Assembly: GCA_021785375.1 (NCBI GenBank)
Contig: JAJYFQ010000058.1
Location: forward strand, 1 to 5,653
DNA from: Microcaldota archaeon
GTDB taxonomy: Archaea; Micrarchaeota; Micrarchaeia; Micrarchaeales; CABMGC01
Length of the DNA: 5,653 nt
Reading direction: 5' to 3'
Shown: in pieces, positions 5,598-5,653 of the stretch
Layout of the letters: every line of letters starts with the position of its first letter
Numbering within the stretch: the first letter of the stretch is position 1
Program-made: the position numbers and the translations under genes
Notes under the pieces: model-generated
The model's database searches: none
Seen by the model: the letters and a program-made list of their open reading frames with translations, nothing else
What the model was told of the DNA's origin: nothing

Positions 5598-5653
5598 TAT
5601 CTGGTCTTCCGCAGAAGACTGGGCTTCATCCCATAATTCCTAATCGACGTCAG
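5594..5653 (-). CDS. Possible C-terminus of a convergent gene, partial (runs off the window end)
   Basis: On the minus strand the frame from the window edge is open for 19 codons and ends in TAA at 5596-5594, reading LTSIRNYGMKPSLLRKTRY. A basic tail like this is plausible for a gene converging on prf1, with its stop overlapping the prf1 TAG by two bases. trmI and rfcS also meet with no gap, so such packing fits this genome. Nineteen codons are too few to assign a family, and chance openness is possible. Confidence 0.3.
   Translation of the reverse strand: MTSIRNYGMKPSLLRKTRY
5601..5622 (+). promoter_or_regulatory. Stem-loop just after the prf1 TAG
   Basis: GTCTTC (5604-5609), loop CGCA and GAAGAC (5614-5619) form a perfect 6-bp stem, extendable in RNA by G-U, U-G and C-G pairs to 5601/5622. 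It begins 3 nt after the stop codon. No U-tract follows, so a simple intrinsic terminator is not well supported. It could influence readthrough of the TAG, mark a 3' end, or be chance within coding sequence of the opposite strand. Confidence 0.4.

Overview
The window is archaeal chromosomal DNA from a compact, information-processing neighbourhood. Three things show this: an archaeal-type TrmI tRNA methyltransferase, a clamp-loader small subunit (RfcS), and a class-1 release factor of the aRF1/eRF1 type with NIKS, YxCxxxF and GGQ motifs. TATA-like boxes at archaeal spacing, a tRNA-Leu without an encoded CCA, and heavy use of AGG (Arg) and ATA (Ile) codons fit the same picture. I cannot place the lineage more precisely. 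No transposon, CRISPR array or integrated element is visible.

Layout. Positions 1-179 are poorly resolved; they may hold the start of a divergent membrane protein and/or a frame-broken N-terminus of trmI. trmI (180-752, +) meets rfcS (753-1718, -) tail to tail with no base between the stop codons. Upstream of rfcS on the same strand are a small HTH-like protein of unknown function (1816-2277, -), an RBBP9/YdeN-type serine hydrolase (2336-2917, -) and tRNA-Leu(UAG) (2938-3023, -). rfcS and the HTH gene each have an almost identical promoter-like element upstream. Divergent from the tRNA is serS (3086-4393, +), followed 4 nt later by prf1 (4398-5597, +). A single near-palindromic TATA box lies between the tRNA and serS. 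The last 60 bases are open on the minus strand and may be the C-terminus of a convergent gene.

The main result is an in-frame TAG at 4148-4150 inside serS. The frame stays open and conserved for 80 more codons, covering the SCSN segment and class II motif 3, then ends in TGA just before prf1. SerRS is essential and the part before TAG lacks motif 3. So either TAG is decoded as an amino acid (pyrrolysine or another suppressor residue), or the base is an assembly error or a strain mutation. The neighbour, prf1, encodes the factor that recognises UAG and itself ends in TAG, with 12 further open codons and a hairpin before TAA. This suggests, but does not prove, a UAG-dependent feedback loop between a tRNA synthetase and the release factor. 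No pyl genes lie in the window, so the amino acid inserted, if any, cannot be told from here.

Functionally, most genes serve translation (tRNA modification, tRNA-Leu, SerRS, aRF1), with one replication factor (RfcS) and two accessory genes.
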